DNA of 64,000 nt from Raineyella fluvialis (lineage in GTDB: Bacteria > Actinomycetota > Actinomycetes > Propionibacteriales > Propionibacteriaceae), in assembly GCF_009646095.1 (NCBI RefSeq), contig NZ_CP045725.1, forward strand, positions 3,585,866 through 3,649,865, given 5' to 3'. Positions within the stretch are counted from its first letter, which is position 1. Every line of letters begins with the position of its first letter. The position numbers and the translations under genes were made by a program. This document shows positions 27,349 through 37,385 of this stretch, piece after piece. A model generated the notes under the pieces. It had not been told where the DNA came from. It saw only the letters and a program-made list of their open reading frames with translations, and ran no database searches.

Positions 27349-28865
27349 CGCACCCCCTGCGGGAGCACGGCGGTGATGTAGTCACCGTGGCGGGCGTCGT
27401 GGGCCGCACGGTCGGTGAAGCCGTACATCGACCCGCCGAAGACGGTCAGCGCCAGACCGACCGCCACCAGCATGCCCGCGACGACAGCCATCGACGGCTG
27501 CAGCGGGAGGCCGGCCTCGACCATCTTCCCGTCCTCGTTCTCGGCCAGGGGCATCGCCTGCCAGAAGGCCCGGTTCCAGATCTTCGCGACCGCGAAGAGG
27601 CTGAGCAGACTGGTCAGCAGGACGGCTGCCACCCCGACCCCGGCGAGCCAGTCGTGGGTGCCGACGCCGGCGCGTACGAGTCCGACCTTGCCGAGGAACC
27701 CCGACAGCGGGGGGATACCGGCGAGGTTGAGCGCGGGCACCAGGAACAGGGCCCCGAGCACCGGGGAGGCGGAGGCCAGGCCACCCAGTTCATTGAGTGA
27801 GGTCGACCCGCCGCGTCGCTCGATCAGCCCGGCGACGAGGAACAGCGCCGTCTGCACGAGGATGTGGTGCACGGTGTAGAAGATCGCGGCCGACAGCCCG
27901 GCCTCGGAGTCCAGCGCGATCCCGAAGATCATGTAGCCGATGTGGCTGACCAGCGTGAACGACAGGATCCGCTTGATCTCGCCCTGGGCGATCGCGCCGA
28001 GGATCCCGAGCACCATGGTGAGGATGCCGATCACCATCATCGGCACCCGCAGGGCGCCCTCGGGGAACAGCACGGTCTGGGTCCGGATGATGGCGTAGAC
28101 CCCGACCTTGGTGAGCAGGCCCGCGAACACGGCGGTGACGGGGGCGGGGGCCGTGGGATAGGAGTCCGGCAACCAGGCCGACAGCGGGAACACCGCGGCC
28201 TTGATGCCGAAGACGGTGATCAGCAGGAGGTGGATGACCTGCTGGACCTCGGGCGGCAGGGCGGCGAGGCGCACCCCGGCCAGCGCCATGTTGACCGTGC
28301 CCGTCGCGGCGTACACCGCCGCCAGCGCGACCAGGAAGAGCAACGAGCTGACCAGCGACACCACCACGTACGTCGTTCCGGCGCGGATCCGATCCCCCGT
28401 GCCGCCCAGGGTCAGCAGCACGAAAGAGGCGAAGAGCAGGATCTCGAAACCGACGTAGAGGTTGAACAGGTCGCCGGTCAGGAAGGCGTTCGACACTCCC
28501 GCGGTGAGCGCCAGGAAGGTTGGGTGGTAGATGGAGATCGGCGTCTCCCGGCGGCGCTGTTCCTCTTCCTGCCCCAGGGAGAACACCAGGACCAGCAAGC
28601 AGATCACCGACGACACCAGCAGCAGCACCGTGGAGAGTCGGTCGGCGACCAGCGAGATGCCCTGGGGAGCCGGCCAGCCGGCGACCCAGGTCACCTGGGG
28701 TCCGTCACGGTCCGCCAGGTACACCAATCCGCCCGCGACGGCGACGATCGCCGACAGCACGCTCACCGAGACGGCGCGCTGCGCCATCGGTCGCCGTCCC
28801 AGGATCAGCGTGAGTCCCGCGCCGAACAGGGCGAGCAGGATCGGCATCGGCACCAGCCAGCTCAT
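27345..28865 (-). CDS. mrpD: Mrp antiporter subunit D (NuoN/NuoM-like)
   Basis: 506 residues with about 14 membrane helices; the proton-translocating NADH-quinone oxidoreductase M/N-like domain (TKVGVYAIIRTQ, ILSFTLVSHIGYM, TVHHILVQTALFLVAGLIE) is clear. It forms a proton path together with MrpA. Coupled by 4-base overlaps on both sides. Confidence 0.95.
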   Translation of the reverse strand: MSWLVPMPILLALFGAGLTLILGRRPMAQRAVSVSVLSAIVAVAGGLVYLADRDGPQVTWVAGWPAPQGISLVADRLSTVLLLVSSVICLLVLVFSLGQEEEQRRRETPISIYHPTFLALTAGVSNAFLTGDLFNLYVGFEILLFASFVLLTLGGTGDRIRAGTTYVVVSLVSSLLFLVALAAVYAATGTVNMALAGVRLAALPPEVQQVIHLLLITVFGIKAAVFPLSAWLPDSYPTAPAPVTAVFAGLLTKVGVYAIIRTQTVLFPEGALRVPMMVIGILTMVLGILGAIAQGEIKRILSFTLVSHIGYMIFGIALDSEAGLSAAIFYTVHHILVQTALFLVAGLIERRGGSTSLNELGGLASASPVLGALFLVPALNLAGIPPLSGFLGKVGLVRAGVGTHDWLAGVGVAAVLLTSLLSLFAVAKIWNRAFWQAMPLAENEDGKMVEAGLPLQPSMAVVAGMLVAVGLALTVFGGSMYGFTDRAAHDARHGDYITAVLPQGVR

Positions 28866-29347
28866 CGGTCGCCCTCCCGCGGATCGCCCGGTCGTGCCGC
28901 CCCAGTCGTCTCGTGGGTGTCGCTGCCCGCTTCCTCACCCGGCTCGCCGTGGGTGACGCCGGCGTCGTACGACTCGGAGGCCTCGTCGAGCAGGGCCAGG
29001 CGCCGGATCACGGCGTCCTCGACATCGTCCTGGACCTCGTCGTGGCCGTTCACCTGGAACGCCCGGTAGGCCATCGTCAGCAGGAACGCGGTGGTCGCCA
29101 GGGTGATGACGATCGAGGTGAGCACCATCGCCTGGGGCAGCGGATCGGTGATCCGGTCCGCTGCACTGAGGCCGATGAACGCGGGGAGCCCGGCCCGTCC
29201 GGCGATGATCGGGTAGAGCAGGTTGACGCCGTTGGAGGCGAGCAGGATCCCCATCAGGATCCGGGTCAGCGAGCGCTCGAGGAGGAGGTAGACCCCGCAC
29301 GCGATCAGGAAGCCGGAGACGAGCAGCAGGGTGATGTTGGGTTCCAT
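28862..29347 (-). CDS. mrpC: Mrp antiporter subunit C (NuoK-like)
   Basis: 161 residues from ATG 29347 (a GTG at 29350 is possible). Three helices with the NuoK-like block RILMGILLASNGVNLLYPI and PLPQAMVLTSIVITLA. The last about 55 residues are an acidic cytoplasmic tail rich in Asp, Glu and Gly that ordinary MrpC proteins do not need. It overlaps the mrpA stop by one base (TGATG). Confidence 0.93.
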   Translation of the reverse strand: MEPNITLLLVSGFLIACGVYLLLERSLTRILMGILLASNGVNLLYPIIAGRAGLPAFIGLSAADRITDPLPQAMVLTSIVITLATTAFLLTMAYRAFQVNGHDEVQDDVEDAVIRRLALLDEASESYDAGVTHGEPGEEAGSDTHETTGAARPGDPREGDR

Positions 29348-32334
29348 CACACCTCCGACTCTTGGGGTTCCTCGAAGGGACGACCGGGGAGCCGCAGCGC
29401 GCTGCGGCCGCCGCGGACCCCGCCACCCTCCGCCGGTCGCGGAGCGCGATCCTGCTCGGTCTGGACGTCGATGCCCGAGCCCAGCGAGCGGGCGATGTCG
29501 AGCAGCAGGCCGATGACGACCAGGTAGACACCGATGTCGAAGAAGACCGAGGTCACCACGTGGATGTCGCCTAGGAGTGGCCAGACCCGCCCGAAGGCAT
29601 GCAGCTCGGCAAGGGCGGGGACATGGATGTCGAGCGCGTACGACTCCAGGATCGAGCCGCCGACCGCCAGCGGCGCGACGGCAGCCCCGACCGCCACGAC
29701 CATGCCGGAGCCCAGCACGATGCCGGCGTCGACGGGGGCCGCGTCGTCGAGTTCGTGACGCCCACCGGCAAGGTAGCGCAGCACCAGGGCGAGCCCGGCG
29801 ATCAGGCCGCCGGCGAAGCCACCACCGGGGTGGTGGTGGCCGGACATCAGCACGTAGACCGAGGCGATCACCATCACCGGGAAGAGCAGGCGGGTGACCA
29901 CCTCCATCACCAGTGACCGGCGCAGTGGCGAGAGGGTCTGCCCACCCCGCAGCCAGGAATAGCCGCGCTTGCCGCGGACCTCCTGGGCCGCGAGCTCTCG
30001 CGTCTCGGCCGGCGTCCTGAAGGCGTAACGGGCCCGGATGAAGATCAGTGAGGCGACACCGGTCGCGGCGATCAGCAGCACGGAGATCTCACCGAAGGTG
30101 TCCCAGGCGCGGGCGTCGACGAGGGTGACGTTGACGATGTTCGTCCCGTGGCCGATCTCCCACGCCTGGGTGTACAGCGCTGTCGAAACCGGCTCAGCTA
30201 CCCGCGCGGTGGTGGCCACCAGCACCACGCCGACGACGGTGGCGCCGACGGCCGTCGCCAGCACGATGCGCCACCAGCGCATCGAGGTGAGCGGGCGGTC
30301 GGTGAAGTACTTCGGCAGCTTCCGCAGCACCAGGACGAAGACGACGATCGAGACGGTCTCGGTGAGGACCTGGGTGAGCGCCAGGTCCGGAGCCCCGTGG
30401 ATGAGGAAGAGGAGGGCCAGTCCGTAACCGGTGACGCCGACGAGGATGACGGCCTTGAGGCGGCCGCGGGAATTGGCGGCGAGCCACGCGGCCACGCACA
30501 TCACCGCACCGACGATCGCCTGCACCGGTGTGTCCCACAGCCGCACCCCACTGCCGAGACCCGTCTGGGTGAAGACCTCGGTGCCGGTGAAGAGCACAAG
30601 CATCCCCAGGATCGCGGCGAGATAGAGCGGCAGCGAGCCCGGCTGGACCCGCGCGGTCACCTCGACCGCGAACCGGTCCAGCCACCTGATCAGCCGGTGG
30701 AACGTCTGCTGTGCCGGTGGGATGGCGGGCAGGGTCTCCTGCATCACCGCCACGCGGGTGCGGAACAGGAACATCACTGCGCCGAGGACCCACACCGAGA
30801 CGGACAGGGCGAGCGCCGGGGTGGGGCCGCTCCACAGCGCCAACCCGTGAGAGCGTGCCCCGACACCGAGGGCTTCGCCGTAGGGCGTGATGATCGCCGT
30901 CCATTCCGGGCCCACCGACCCCAGCACCAGACTGGCCGCCCCCAGGATCACGGGGGCAGCGGCGAACCCGAGCGGCACCGCGTGCACCGGCCTCGGCTTG
31001 GCGACCGTGCGCTTCGTGGCGAAGGCTCCCCACAGGAAGCGGGCGGTGTAGGCCACGGTGAGAACCGACCCCACGACGAGCAGTCCGGTCATCGCGATCG
31101 ACGGGCCCGGGAGCATCCCCGTACCGTCCGAGGCAGGGTCGACGACCCAGTTCACGGCCGCTTCGAAGGCGGCCTCCTTGGCCAGGTAGCCAGCGGTCGG
31201 CGGCAGTCCCGCCATCGACAGCCCGGCGAGGGTGGCGGCCGTGGCGACCCAGGGCAGCTGACGGCCCACACCGGAGAGTTCACGCAGGTCGCGGGTCCCG
31301 GTGGAGTGGTCGACGATGCCGACGGCGAGGAAGAGGGTCGACTTGAACACCGCGTGCGCCACGAGCAGGGCGAGCCCGGCGACCGCGCCGGCCCGCGTTC
31401 CGGAGCCGAGCAGGACGATGAGGAAGCCGAGCTGGGACACCGTGCCGTACGCCAACAGCAGCTTGAGATCGACCTGGCGCAAGGCCCGGTACCCCCCGAG
31501 GACCATGGTCAATGCGCCCACCGTCATCAGCAGGGGGCGCCAGCCGGGCACGCCCGCGAACCCGGGGGCCAAGACGGCGATGAGGTACACCCCGGCCTTG
31601 ACCATCGCGGCGGAGTGCAGGTAGGCGGACACCGGGGTCGGCGCCGCCATCGCTCCGGGCAACCAGAAGTGGAACGGCACCTGGGCGGACTTCGTCAGCG
31701 CCCCGAGCAGGACCAACAGGACGGCACCGACCACGTACGGCCCCCGCGGTGCGGCGTCGACCACGGCGCCGAGCGAGTAGCTGTGTGCCGAGCCGCCCAG
31801 CATCACCAGGCCGGCCAGCATCGCCAGGCCTCCCGCGCTGGTGACCACCAGGGCGGTCAGCGCCGCGCCGCGGTTCGCCGCCCGCAGCGGGTTGTGGCCG
31901 ACGAGCAGGTAGGAGAAGACGGTGGTCAGTTCCCAGAAGACGTAGAGGTAGAGCAGGTTGTCGGCACTGACCAGGCCGAGCATCGACCCGGCGAAGGCCA
32001 CCAGCAGCCCGGCCACCCTGGCCTGCGGCCGGCCGCGGCTGAAGTACCAACGGCAGTAGACCAGGATGAGCGCGCCGATGACGCTGACGACGAGCCCGAG
32101 CACCCACTGGACCAGGCCGATCCGCAGGTCGAACGTGAGGCCGATGCCCGGCACCCAGGCCCGGTGCACGACGTACGACCCGCCCCCGAGGATCGTGCGG
32201 TGCAGCCCGAGGAGCCACACGGCGGTGGCCGCCGGGGCGAGGGCCATCAGCAGAAAGACGCGCCGGCCCAGCAGGCGGGTGAGCGCCGGGGCCAGGATCG
32301 CCAGTCCGAAGTGGACGGCGATCAGCGACGTCAC
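29347..32334 (-). CDS. mrpA: Mrp antiporter subunit A fused to subunit B
   Basis: 995 residues. The N-terminal part is NuoL-like: [38 protein letters not shown] and [18 protein letters not shown] with the proton-path residues. A MrpA C-terminal/DUF4040 region follows ([19 protein letters not shown]). The last about 180 residues are an MnhB domain ([22 protein letters not shown]). A separate mrpB is absent, in keeping with this fusion. GTG 32334 overlaps the ndk stop by 4 bases. The complex exchanges Na+ or K+ for protons at the cell membrane. Confidence 0.94.
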   Translation of the reverse strand: MTSLIAVHFGLAILAPALTRLLGRRVFLLMALAPAATAVWLLGLHRTILGGGSYVVHRAWVPGIGLTFDLRIGLVQWVLGLVVSVIGALILVYCRWYFSRGRPQARVAGLLVAFAGSMLGLVSADNLLYLYVFWELTTVFSYLLVGHNPLRAANRGAALTALVVTSAGGLAMLAGLVMLGGSAHSYSLGAVVDAAPRGPYVVGAVLLVLLGALTKSAQVPFHFWLPGAMAAPTPVSAYLHSAAMVKAGVYLIAVLAPGFAGVPGWRPLLMTVGALTMVLGGYRALRQVDLKLLLAYGTVSQLGFLIVLLGSGTRAGAVAGLALLVAHAVFKSTLFLAVGIVDHSTGTRDLRELSGVGRQLPWVATAATLAGLSMAGLPPTAGYLAKEAAFEAAVNWVVDPASDGTGMLPGPSIAMTGLLVVGSVLTVAYTARFLWGAFATKRTVAKPRPVHAVPLGFAAAPVILGAASLVLGSVGPEWTAIITPYGEALGVGARSHGLALWSGPTPALALSVSVWVLGAVMFLFRTRVAVMQETLPAIPPAQQTFHRLIRWLDRFAVEVTARVQPGSLPLYLAAILGMLVLFTGTEVFTQTGLGSGVRLWDTPVQAIVGAVMCVAAWLAANSRGRLKAVILVGVTGYGLALLFLIHGAPDLALTQVLTETVSIVVFVLVLRKLPKYFTDRPLTSMRWWRIVLATAVGATVVGVVLVATTARVAEPVSTALYTQAWEIGHGTNIVNVTLVDARAWDTFGEISVLLIAATGVASLIFIRARYAFRTPAETRELAAQEVRGKRGYSWLRGGQTLSPLRRSLVMEVVTRLLFPVMVIASVYVLMSGHHHPGGGFAGGLIAGLALVLRYLAGGRHELDDAAPVDAGIVLGSGMVVAVGAAVAPLAVGGSILESYALDIHVPALAELHAFGRVWPLLGDIHVVTSVFFDIGVYLVVIGLLLDIARSLGSGIDVQTEQDRAPRPAEGGGVRGGRSALRLPGRPFEEPQESEV

Positions 32335-32765
32335 TGACCGCCCGGCCCGGAGGCCAGGGAGGGGAACCAGAGGGCGATCTCGCGGGCAGCGCTTTCCGGG
32401 CTGTCGGACCCGTGGACAAGGTTCAGCTGGTTCGACAGGGCCCAGTCACCACGAATGGTGCCGGGGGCGGCCTTGCGGCCATCGGTGGCGCCGTTGAGCC
32501 CGCGGACCGCCTCCACCGCCTGGTCACCTTCGAGGACGAGGGCGACGAGCGGGCCGGACGTGATGAAGTCCCGCAGATCGGGGTAGAACGCCCGCTCGAG
32601 GTGCTCGGCGTAGTGCGCATCGGACAGGGCCGCGTCGATCGTCCGCAGCTCCAGCGCCACGATCCGCAGGGACTTCCGTTCGTAGCGCTCCAGGATCGTG
32701 CCGACGAGTCCCCGCGCCACGGCGTCGGGCTTGATCAGGACGAGGGTGCGCTGCGCTTCGGTCAT
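32331..32765 (-). CDS. ndk: Nucleoside diphosphate kinase
   Basis: 144 residues. It transfers phosphate between nucleoside tri- and diphosphates. The active-site His 118 lies in NLVHGSDS, and Lys 12 in [14 protein letters not shown] 32765. The end overlaps mrpA, so this soluble enzyme is translationally linked to a membrane antiporter operon; upstream are DUF4233 and folC in the common actinobacterial order. Confidence 0.97.
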   Translation of the reverse strand: MTEAQRTLVLIKPDAVARGLVGTILERYERKSLRIVALELRTIDAALSDAHYAEHLERAFYPDLRDFITSGPLVALVLEGDQAVEAVRGLNGATDGRKAAPGTIRGDWALSNQLNLVHGSDSPESAAREIALWFPSLASGPGGQ

Positions 32766-32853
32766 GGGGCCACCCTAGCGGACGCTGTGGGCCGGGCGGC
32801 GGGTGCCGAGGACGCGGCGAGGAGGCTGCAGGTGGACACGCACGGGGTGCGGC

Positions 32854-33195
32854 TCAGGCGGTGCGGCTGGCCTCGATCCGGCGACCGAGCACGAAGCAGG
32901 CCACGTACAGACCCGCGAAGATGGCGCCGACGACGTACATCACCGGGCTGACGATCCCCAGCGCGATCCCGACCAACTGGGTCAGCCAGCCGAGCAGCTG
33001 ACCGCACGGACGCCTGATCGTGACCCCCGCGACGAGGGCGAGCATTGCGGCCGAGCCGGCGAGGGCGCCGGCCGTGACCGGGCGCACGCCGTCAATCATG
33101 ATCATCACCGCCAGCGACAGGCCGAACACGACGACCTCGAAGTAGAGGGTCATCATCAGGACCCTGATCATCGGGTTGTCCTTGCGCAGCAGCAC
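32854..33195 (-). CDS. DUF4233 membrane protein
   Basis: 113 residues, four predicted helices (LYFEVVVFGLSLAVMIMI, AGALAGSAAMLALVAGVT, LLGWLTQLVGIALGI, VMYVVGAIFAGLYVACFVLG). DUF4233 proteins characteristically sit between folC and ndk in actinobacteria, as here. GTG 33195 is 2 bases after the folC stop. Function unknown. Confidence 0.85.
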   Translation of the reverse strand: MLLRKDNPMIRVLMMTLYFEVVVFGLSLAVMIMIDGVRPVTAGALAGSAAMLALVAGVTIRRPCGQLLGWLTQLVGIALGIVSPVMYVVGAIFAGLYVACFVLGRRIEASRTA

Positions 33196-33197
33196 GG

Positions 33198-34712
33198 TCA
33201 GTCCTCCCCCTCGGCACCCCAGGCGGTGGTGCCGATCTCCAGTTGGGCCTCGTCGTCGGTGGCGGCGGCCCGGGCGGCGACGCGGCTCTCCCCCGCGGCT
33301 CGCTCGCCGGGTACGAGGATCCCACGTGCCTCGCCGATTCCGATCACTGTGCCGGTGACCAGAATGCCCGGGGTCGGGGGCAGGTCCTCCTCGCCGGCCA
33401 GCAGCTCGGGGTCAATGCCTTCGGCCATCAGGGTGTCGGCGATCATCGTGGCCCGCTCCAGCGCGTCCGCCATCGTCGCCGCGACGCTCACCCGGTCACC
33501 GCCGAAGACCTCGCGGGCCAGTTCGCCCAGTTCCTCCGGCGAGAGGGCTCGGTCGGTGGCGGCCACGGTGGTGACGACCACCTGGTGCATCACCGGTTCG
33601 AGGGTTTCCAGGACCTGGCGCACGTCCTTGTCCCGCATCGCCGCGACGACACCGATCAGCGGATTGAAGGTGAAGGCCTCCTGGATCGTCGCGACGACCG
33701 CGGCGGCCCCGTGCGGGTTGTGTGCCGAGTCGAGGACGATCGTGGGAGAGGTCCGGACCACCTCCATCCGACCCGGCGCGATCACCTGATCGAGTCCGTC
33801 CTGGATCACCTCCGGGGTGAGCGCCTTCATCCCGAGGAACGTTTCCACCGCGGCGATGGCCAGTGCGGCGTTGTGCGCCATGTGTTCCCCGTAGAGCGGC
33901 AGGTGCAGGTCGCGGACGGGGCCGGAACTGGCGTTCACGGCGATCACCTGCCCACCGAGCGCGGGGGCTCGGTCGATCAGGCCGAAATCCACGCCCTCCG
34001 CCGAGAGCAGCGACCCGGTCTCGGTGGCGCGCCGCAGCAGGACGGTGGCCGCCTCGAGCTCCTGGCCCGCCGTCACGACATGGCTGCCCTCCTTGATGAT
34101 CCCGGCCTTCTCGGTGGCGATCTCGGTGAGCGTGTTGCCCAGGATGTGCATGTGGTCGTAGCTGATCGGGGTGAAGACCGCCACCGTGGCATCGGCGACC
34201 GAGGTGGCGTCCCAGCGCCCACCCATGCCCACCTCGACGATGGCCACGTCGACCGGAGCATCGGCGAAGGCCGCGTACGCCATCGCCGTGATCACCTCGA
34301 AGAACGTCATCGGGATGCCGTCCAGCCGCTGCTCGTCCACCATGGCCACGTACGGGGCAATGTCCTCCCAGACCTCGTCGAAGCGCTCGACGCTGATCGG
34401 CGCCCCGTCGATGCTGATCCGCTCCCGGACGTCGGTCAGGTGCGGCGAGCTGAAGCGGCCGGTGCGCAGACCCATCGCGCGCAGCAGGGCTTCGATCATG
34501 ATGGCGGTGCTGCCCTTGCCGTTCGTGCCGGTGATCTGGATCACCGGCGTCGCGTGCTGCGGGTCGCCCAGCAGCTCGCACAGCGCGCTGATCCGCGACA
34601 GGGACGGACCGACGCGGTGTTCGGGCCACCGGGCCATGAGTCGCGCGGCCAGTTCACGGTGGCGGGCGTCGCCGGCGAGGAGGGAGTCCGGGTCACGGGA
34701 GATGTCAGACAT
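33198..34712 (-). CDS. folC: Folylpolyglutamate/dihydrofolate synthase
   Basis: 504 residues. Mur ligase-like ATPase that adds glutamate to folates. P-loop GTNGKGST (62-69), the Omega-loop region GRFSSPHLTDVRERI, VEVGMGGRWDATSV and VLDSAHNPHGA are all family motifs. About 50 residues of extra C-terminal sequence are polar and variable. First gene of the folC-DUF4233-ndk-mrp unit, probably transcribed from the TAGACT box at 34722-34727. Confidence 0.94.
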   Translation of the reverse strand: MSDISRDPDSLLAGDARHRELAARLMARWPEHRVGPSLSRISALCELLGDPQHATPVIQITGTNGKGSTAIMIEALLRAMGLRTGRFSSPHLTDVRERISIDGAPISVERFDEVWEDIAPYVAMVDEQRLDGIPMTFFEVITAMAYAAFADAPVDVAIVEVGMGGRWDATSVADATVAVFTPISYDHMHILGNTLTEIATEKAGIIKEGSHVVTAGQELEAATVLLRRATETGSLLSAEGVDFGLIDRAPALGGQVIAVNASSGPVRDLHLPLYGEHMAHNAALAIAAVETFLGMKALTPEVIQDGLDQVIAPGRMEVVRTSPTIVLDSAHNPHGAAAVVATIQEAFTFNPLIGVVAAMRDKDVRQVLETLEPVMHQVVVTTVAATDRALSPEELGELAREVFGGDRVSVAATMADALERATMIADTLMAEGIDPELLAGEEDLPPTPGILVTGTVIGIGEARGILVPGERAAGESRVAARAAATDDEAQLEIGTTAWGAEGED

Positions 34713-34721
34713 AGCGCGTCG

Positions 34722-34727
34722 AGTCTA
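34722..34727 (-). promoter_or_regulatory. -10 box TAGACT, folC
   Basis: TAGACT on the minus strand, 9 bases before ATG 34712, no ribosome site: leaderless pattern. Confidence 0.45.
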
Positions 34728-34734
34728 GACCGCT

Positions 34735-34770
34735 CCTCGTCGTCCGGCATGGCCTCGTCGTCCGGCATGG
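34735..34770. repeat. Perfect 18-base tandem duplication
   Basis: Two exact copies of CCTCGTCGTCCGGCATGG (34735-34752, 34753-34770) in the 137-base divergent gap between folC and the CopC-CopD gene. Confidence 0.85.
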
Positions 34771-34849
34771 TCTCGGCCTCAGTGACAGTGGTTCTTGCGG
34801 CGTCCGCGGCGGTACTGCATGGTGGACCCGAACAGCGGAGGGAGGCCTG

Positions 34850-36637
34850 ATGCGCACAGCCGGCCACCTGCGCCCCCGGCGCCTCCTGGCCACCCTGGTG
34901 GCCGTCCTGGCGCTCCTCGTCGCCCTGCCGACCGTCGCCCATGCGCACACGCTGCTTCAGGACAGCGAGCCGAGGGCAGCCGAGACGATACCGACGGCGC
35001 CGGCACGGGTGACCCTGACCTTCAGCGAACCGGTCCAGCCTGCGTCGACGGCCCTCACGGTCCTCGACGACCACCTCCGGCCCGTGGCCACCGGTCCCCT
35101 GGAGGGTGACTCGGGTGGGACGAGCGTGTCCGTCTCACTGCCGCCACGGCTGGCCCCCGGCACGTACACGGTGTCCTGGCGGGTCATCTCAGAGGACACG
35201 CACGCGGTCTCCGGATCGTTCCGCTTCTCCATAGGCGCCCCGACGACGGTCACCGGGACGGCGCCCGGCGCAGGCGCCCGGAGCACCACACTGACGGCAC
35301 TCCTGGGGCTCACGCACGGCTTGGGTTACGTCGGTCTGGCGCTCGGTCCGGCGCTCCTCTTCGCGGTCCTGGTCCTGTGGCCGGCTGGGCTGTCGGACCG
35401 TCGGGTGCAGACGCTGATCTGGACGGGTCTGGGGCTGCTGTTCGTCAGCACGGTCGGAGCCCGGTTGTACCTCGCACTGCAGGTCACCGGGCTCCCGTTC
35501 AGCACGCTCTGGATGTCACCGGACGATCTGGACACCCATTCGCCGCGCTTCGACCTGCTGACCGATCTCCGCTTCTACCTGACGATCGCGCTGGTGACCA
35601 TCCTGGTCGCCGCCCTGTTCCAGGGGCCGATGGAATCGGGCCGCCCGAGTGTCGGGCCCGCCGGGGCTGTCCGGGCGGCGCCAGGCGGGCGGCGCCCACT
35701 CCTCCTGATCGGCGCCACGGTCCTCGCCTGGCTCGGGCTCCTGGTGACCTCGGCCCTGGCCGGACATTCGGCGACCGGTGACCTCGCCCCACTGGCGATC
35801 GGCGTCAAGGTCCTGCACCTGGCGGCGATGTCGCTGTGGTTGGGCGGCCTGGCCCTGGTGGTGACGGCGGTCGCGGCGCCCGGACGGCACGCCGAGGTGG
35901 CGGTGGTCATGCCGGCGTTCTCCCGGCTCGCTTTCACCAGCGTGCTGGTCATCGTGGCGACGGGCGGCTACCTGACGCTCCGCGAGGTCGGCCTCTCTTT
36001 CGGAGCACTGACGACGACGGACTACGGCAGGCTGCTCCTGCTCAAGGTGTCCGCTGTCGTCGTGCTCGTCGCCCTCGGCAACCTGGGTCGCCTGTGGGTC
36101 CGCCGTCACCTCGCGGGGCCGGCGGCGGATGCCACCGTCCCGGACGGCCGGGACGCCCCCACCGGCCCCGGCCCGGTGACGTACGGCCCTCGGGACGTGT
36201 CGCGCCTGCGCCGGGGAGTCTCCGCCGAGGTCGTCATCGCGCTGGTCGTCCTGGGGTTGACCTCGGCCCTGGTCGGCGTCCCGACCGCCCGGCAGGACTA
36301 CGCGCCTCCCTTCCACACCACCGTCACCGCCCCGGGTACGAGGACGGATGTCTACATCGCGAAGCCCAAGGTCGGCGACACCACGCTGCGGGTCCGGGTC
36401 ACCTCACCGGACGGGGCCCCGATCGGAGTACAGGCCATGACAGCGACGATCACCGCGTCATCGTCCGACGCGGCCCCGATCGCCCTCGTGCCGGCGAACG
36501 GTTCCGGTGCCTCAGCGGACGGACGCACCGACTTCCCGGTCAGCTTCCCCTCAGTCGGGAGCTGGACCATACGGCTCACCATCCGGACGTCAGAACTGGA
36601 CGCCACCGCCCTCTCCACGAAGGTCACCATCACATGA
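34850..36637 (+). CDS. CopC-CopD fusion, copper-handling membrane protein (YcnJ-like)
   Basis: 595 residues. A signal peptide (about 1-32, ending AHA) precedes a CopC domain whose mature chain begins with His 33 as in copper-binding CopC, then TLTFSEPVQP and SWRVISEDTHAVSGSF. CopD-like membrane domain follows (about 145-480; KVLHLAAMSLWLGGLALV). The C-terminus is an outside domain of about 100 residues. It probably binds Cu outside and takes part in its import or distribution. ATG 34850 has a GGAGG site. Coupled to the YcnI-like gene. Confidence 0.9.
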   Translation: MRTAGHLRPRRLLATLVAVLALLVALPTVAHAHTLLQDSEPRAAETIPTAPARVTLTFSEPVQPASTALTVLDDHLRPVATGPLEGDSGGTSVSVSLPPRLAPGTYTVSWRVISEDTHAVSGSFRFSIGAPTTVTGTAPGAGARSTTLTALLGLTHGLGYVGLALGPALLFAVLVLWPAGLSDRRVQTLIWTGLGLLFVSTVGARLYLALQVTGLPFSTLWMSPDDLDTHSPRFDLLTDLRFYLTIALVTILVAALFQGPMESGRPSVGPAGAVRAAPGGRRPLLLIGATVLAWLGLLVTSALAGHSATGDLAPLAIGVKVLHLAAMSLWLGGLALVVTAVAAPGRHAEVAVVMPAFSRLAFTSVLVIVATGGYLTLREVGLSFGALTTTDYGRLLLLKVSAVVVLVALGNLGRLWVRRHLAGPAADATVPDGRDAPTGPGPVTYGPRDVSRLRRGVSAEVVIALVVLGLTSALVGVPTARQDYAPPFHTTVTAPGTRTDVYIAKPKVGDTTLRVRVTSPDGAPIGVQAMTATITASSSDAAPIALVPANGSGASADGRTDFPVSFPSVGSWTIRLTIRTSELDATALSTKVTIT

Positions 36638-37341
36638 CGATGAGAAGAATCCTCGCCACCGCCGTCGCGGGGCTGGCTCTCCTCGCCGCGGGCACCGCCA
36701 CCGCGTTCGCCCACGTCGAAGTGAAGAGCGACAAGGCCACCGCCGGCGCCACCGACGTCACGCTGACCTTCTCGGTCCCGAACGAGAAGGCCGGGCTCTC
36801 GACCACCTCGGTCGACCTGGTGCTCCCCAGCGATCATCCGCTGGTCGGGGTCTCCGCCGTTCCGCAGAACGGATTCACCCCGACCGTGACCAGCCGGACG
36901 GTCTCCACCCCGGTACCGGGCCGGTCCGGCCCGGTCACCGAGGTCGCCGACCGGGTGACGTTCTCCGGCGGCACGATCACCGGCACGGAGGAGAAGCCCT
37001 TCGCGATCAGGGTGGACAAGCTGCCCGACGGGGTCTCCTCCCTGACGTTCAAGGCCATCCAGCATTACTCGGACGGCTCGACGGTCGCCTGGATCGAGGT
37101 GGCCGCCGACGGTCAGGCCGAGCCGGAGAATCCGGCTCCCGTCCTCACACTCACCGTCCCCGCCGGCCAGAGCGCCAGCGCATCCCCCGTGGCCAGCACA
37201 GCGGCCACCGCCTCCCCGAGCCCGGCATCCGCGACGGCAGGGTCCTCGTCGCCCTGGCCCTGGATCGCCCTCGTCGCGATCTTCGCCGTGGCCGGTGTCG
37301 TGGTCGCCGTACGGACGCTGCTGGCGCGCGGAAGGCATTGA
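36634..37341 (+). CDS. YcnI/DUF1775 domain protein
   Basis: 235 residues. Signal peptide ending TATAFAHVEV, so the mature chain starts with His, as in Cu-binding YcnI. The DUF1775 body carries VTLTFSVPNEKAGLSTTSV and VTFSGGTITGTEEKPFAI. A Ser/Ala/Thr/Pro linker and a single C-terminal membrane helix (WPWIALVAIFAVAGVVVAV) anchor it. ATGA overlap with the CopC-CopD gene. Works with it in copper handling. Confidence 0.9.
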   Translation: MTMRRILATAVAGLALLAAGTATAFAHVEVKSDKATAGATDVTLTFSVPNEKAGLSTTSVDLVLPSDHPLVGVSAVPQNGFTPTVTSRTVSTPVPGRSGPVTEVADRVTFSGGTITGTEEKPFAIRVDKLPDGVSSLTFKAIQHYSDGSTVAWIEVAADGQAEPENPAPVLTLTVPAGQSASASPVASTAATASPSPASATAGSSSPWPWIALVAIFAVAGVVVAVRTLLARGRH

Positions 37342-37372
37342 CGCGGATAAGGGGCGACGGAACCGGGCACGT

Positions 37373-37378
37373 TAGACT
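37373..37378 (+). promoter_or_regulatory. -10 box TAGACT, MauE gene
   Basis: TAGACT 7 bases before ATG 37386; no ribosome site, so probably leaderless. Confidence 0.5.
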
Positions 37379-37385
37379 CCCGGTC

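Noticed and set aside
30148..32337. A 729-codon plus-strand frame opposite mrpA
   Set aside because: Low-complexity His/Arg/Gly/Asp text without a domain; shadow of mrpA.
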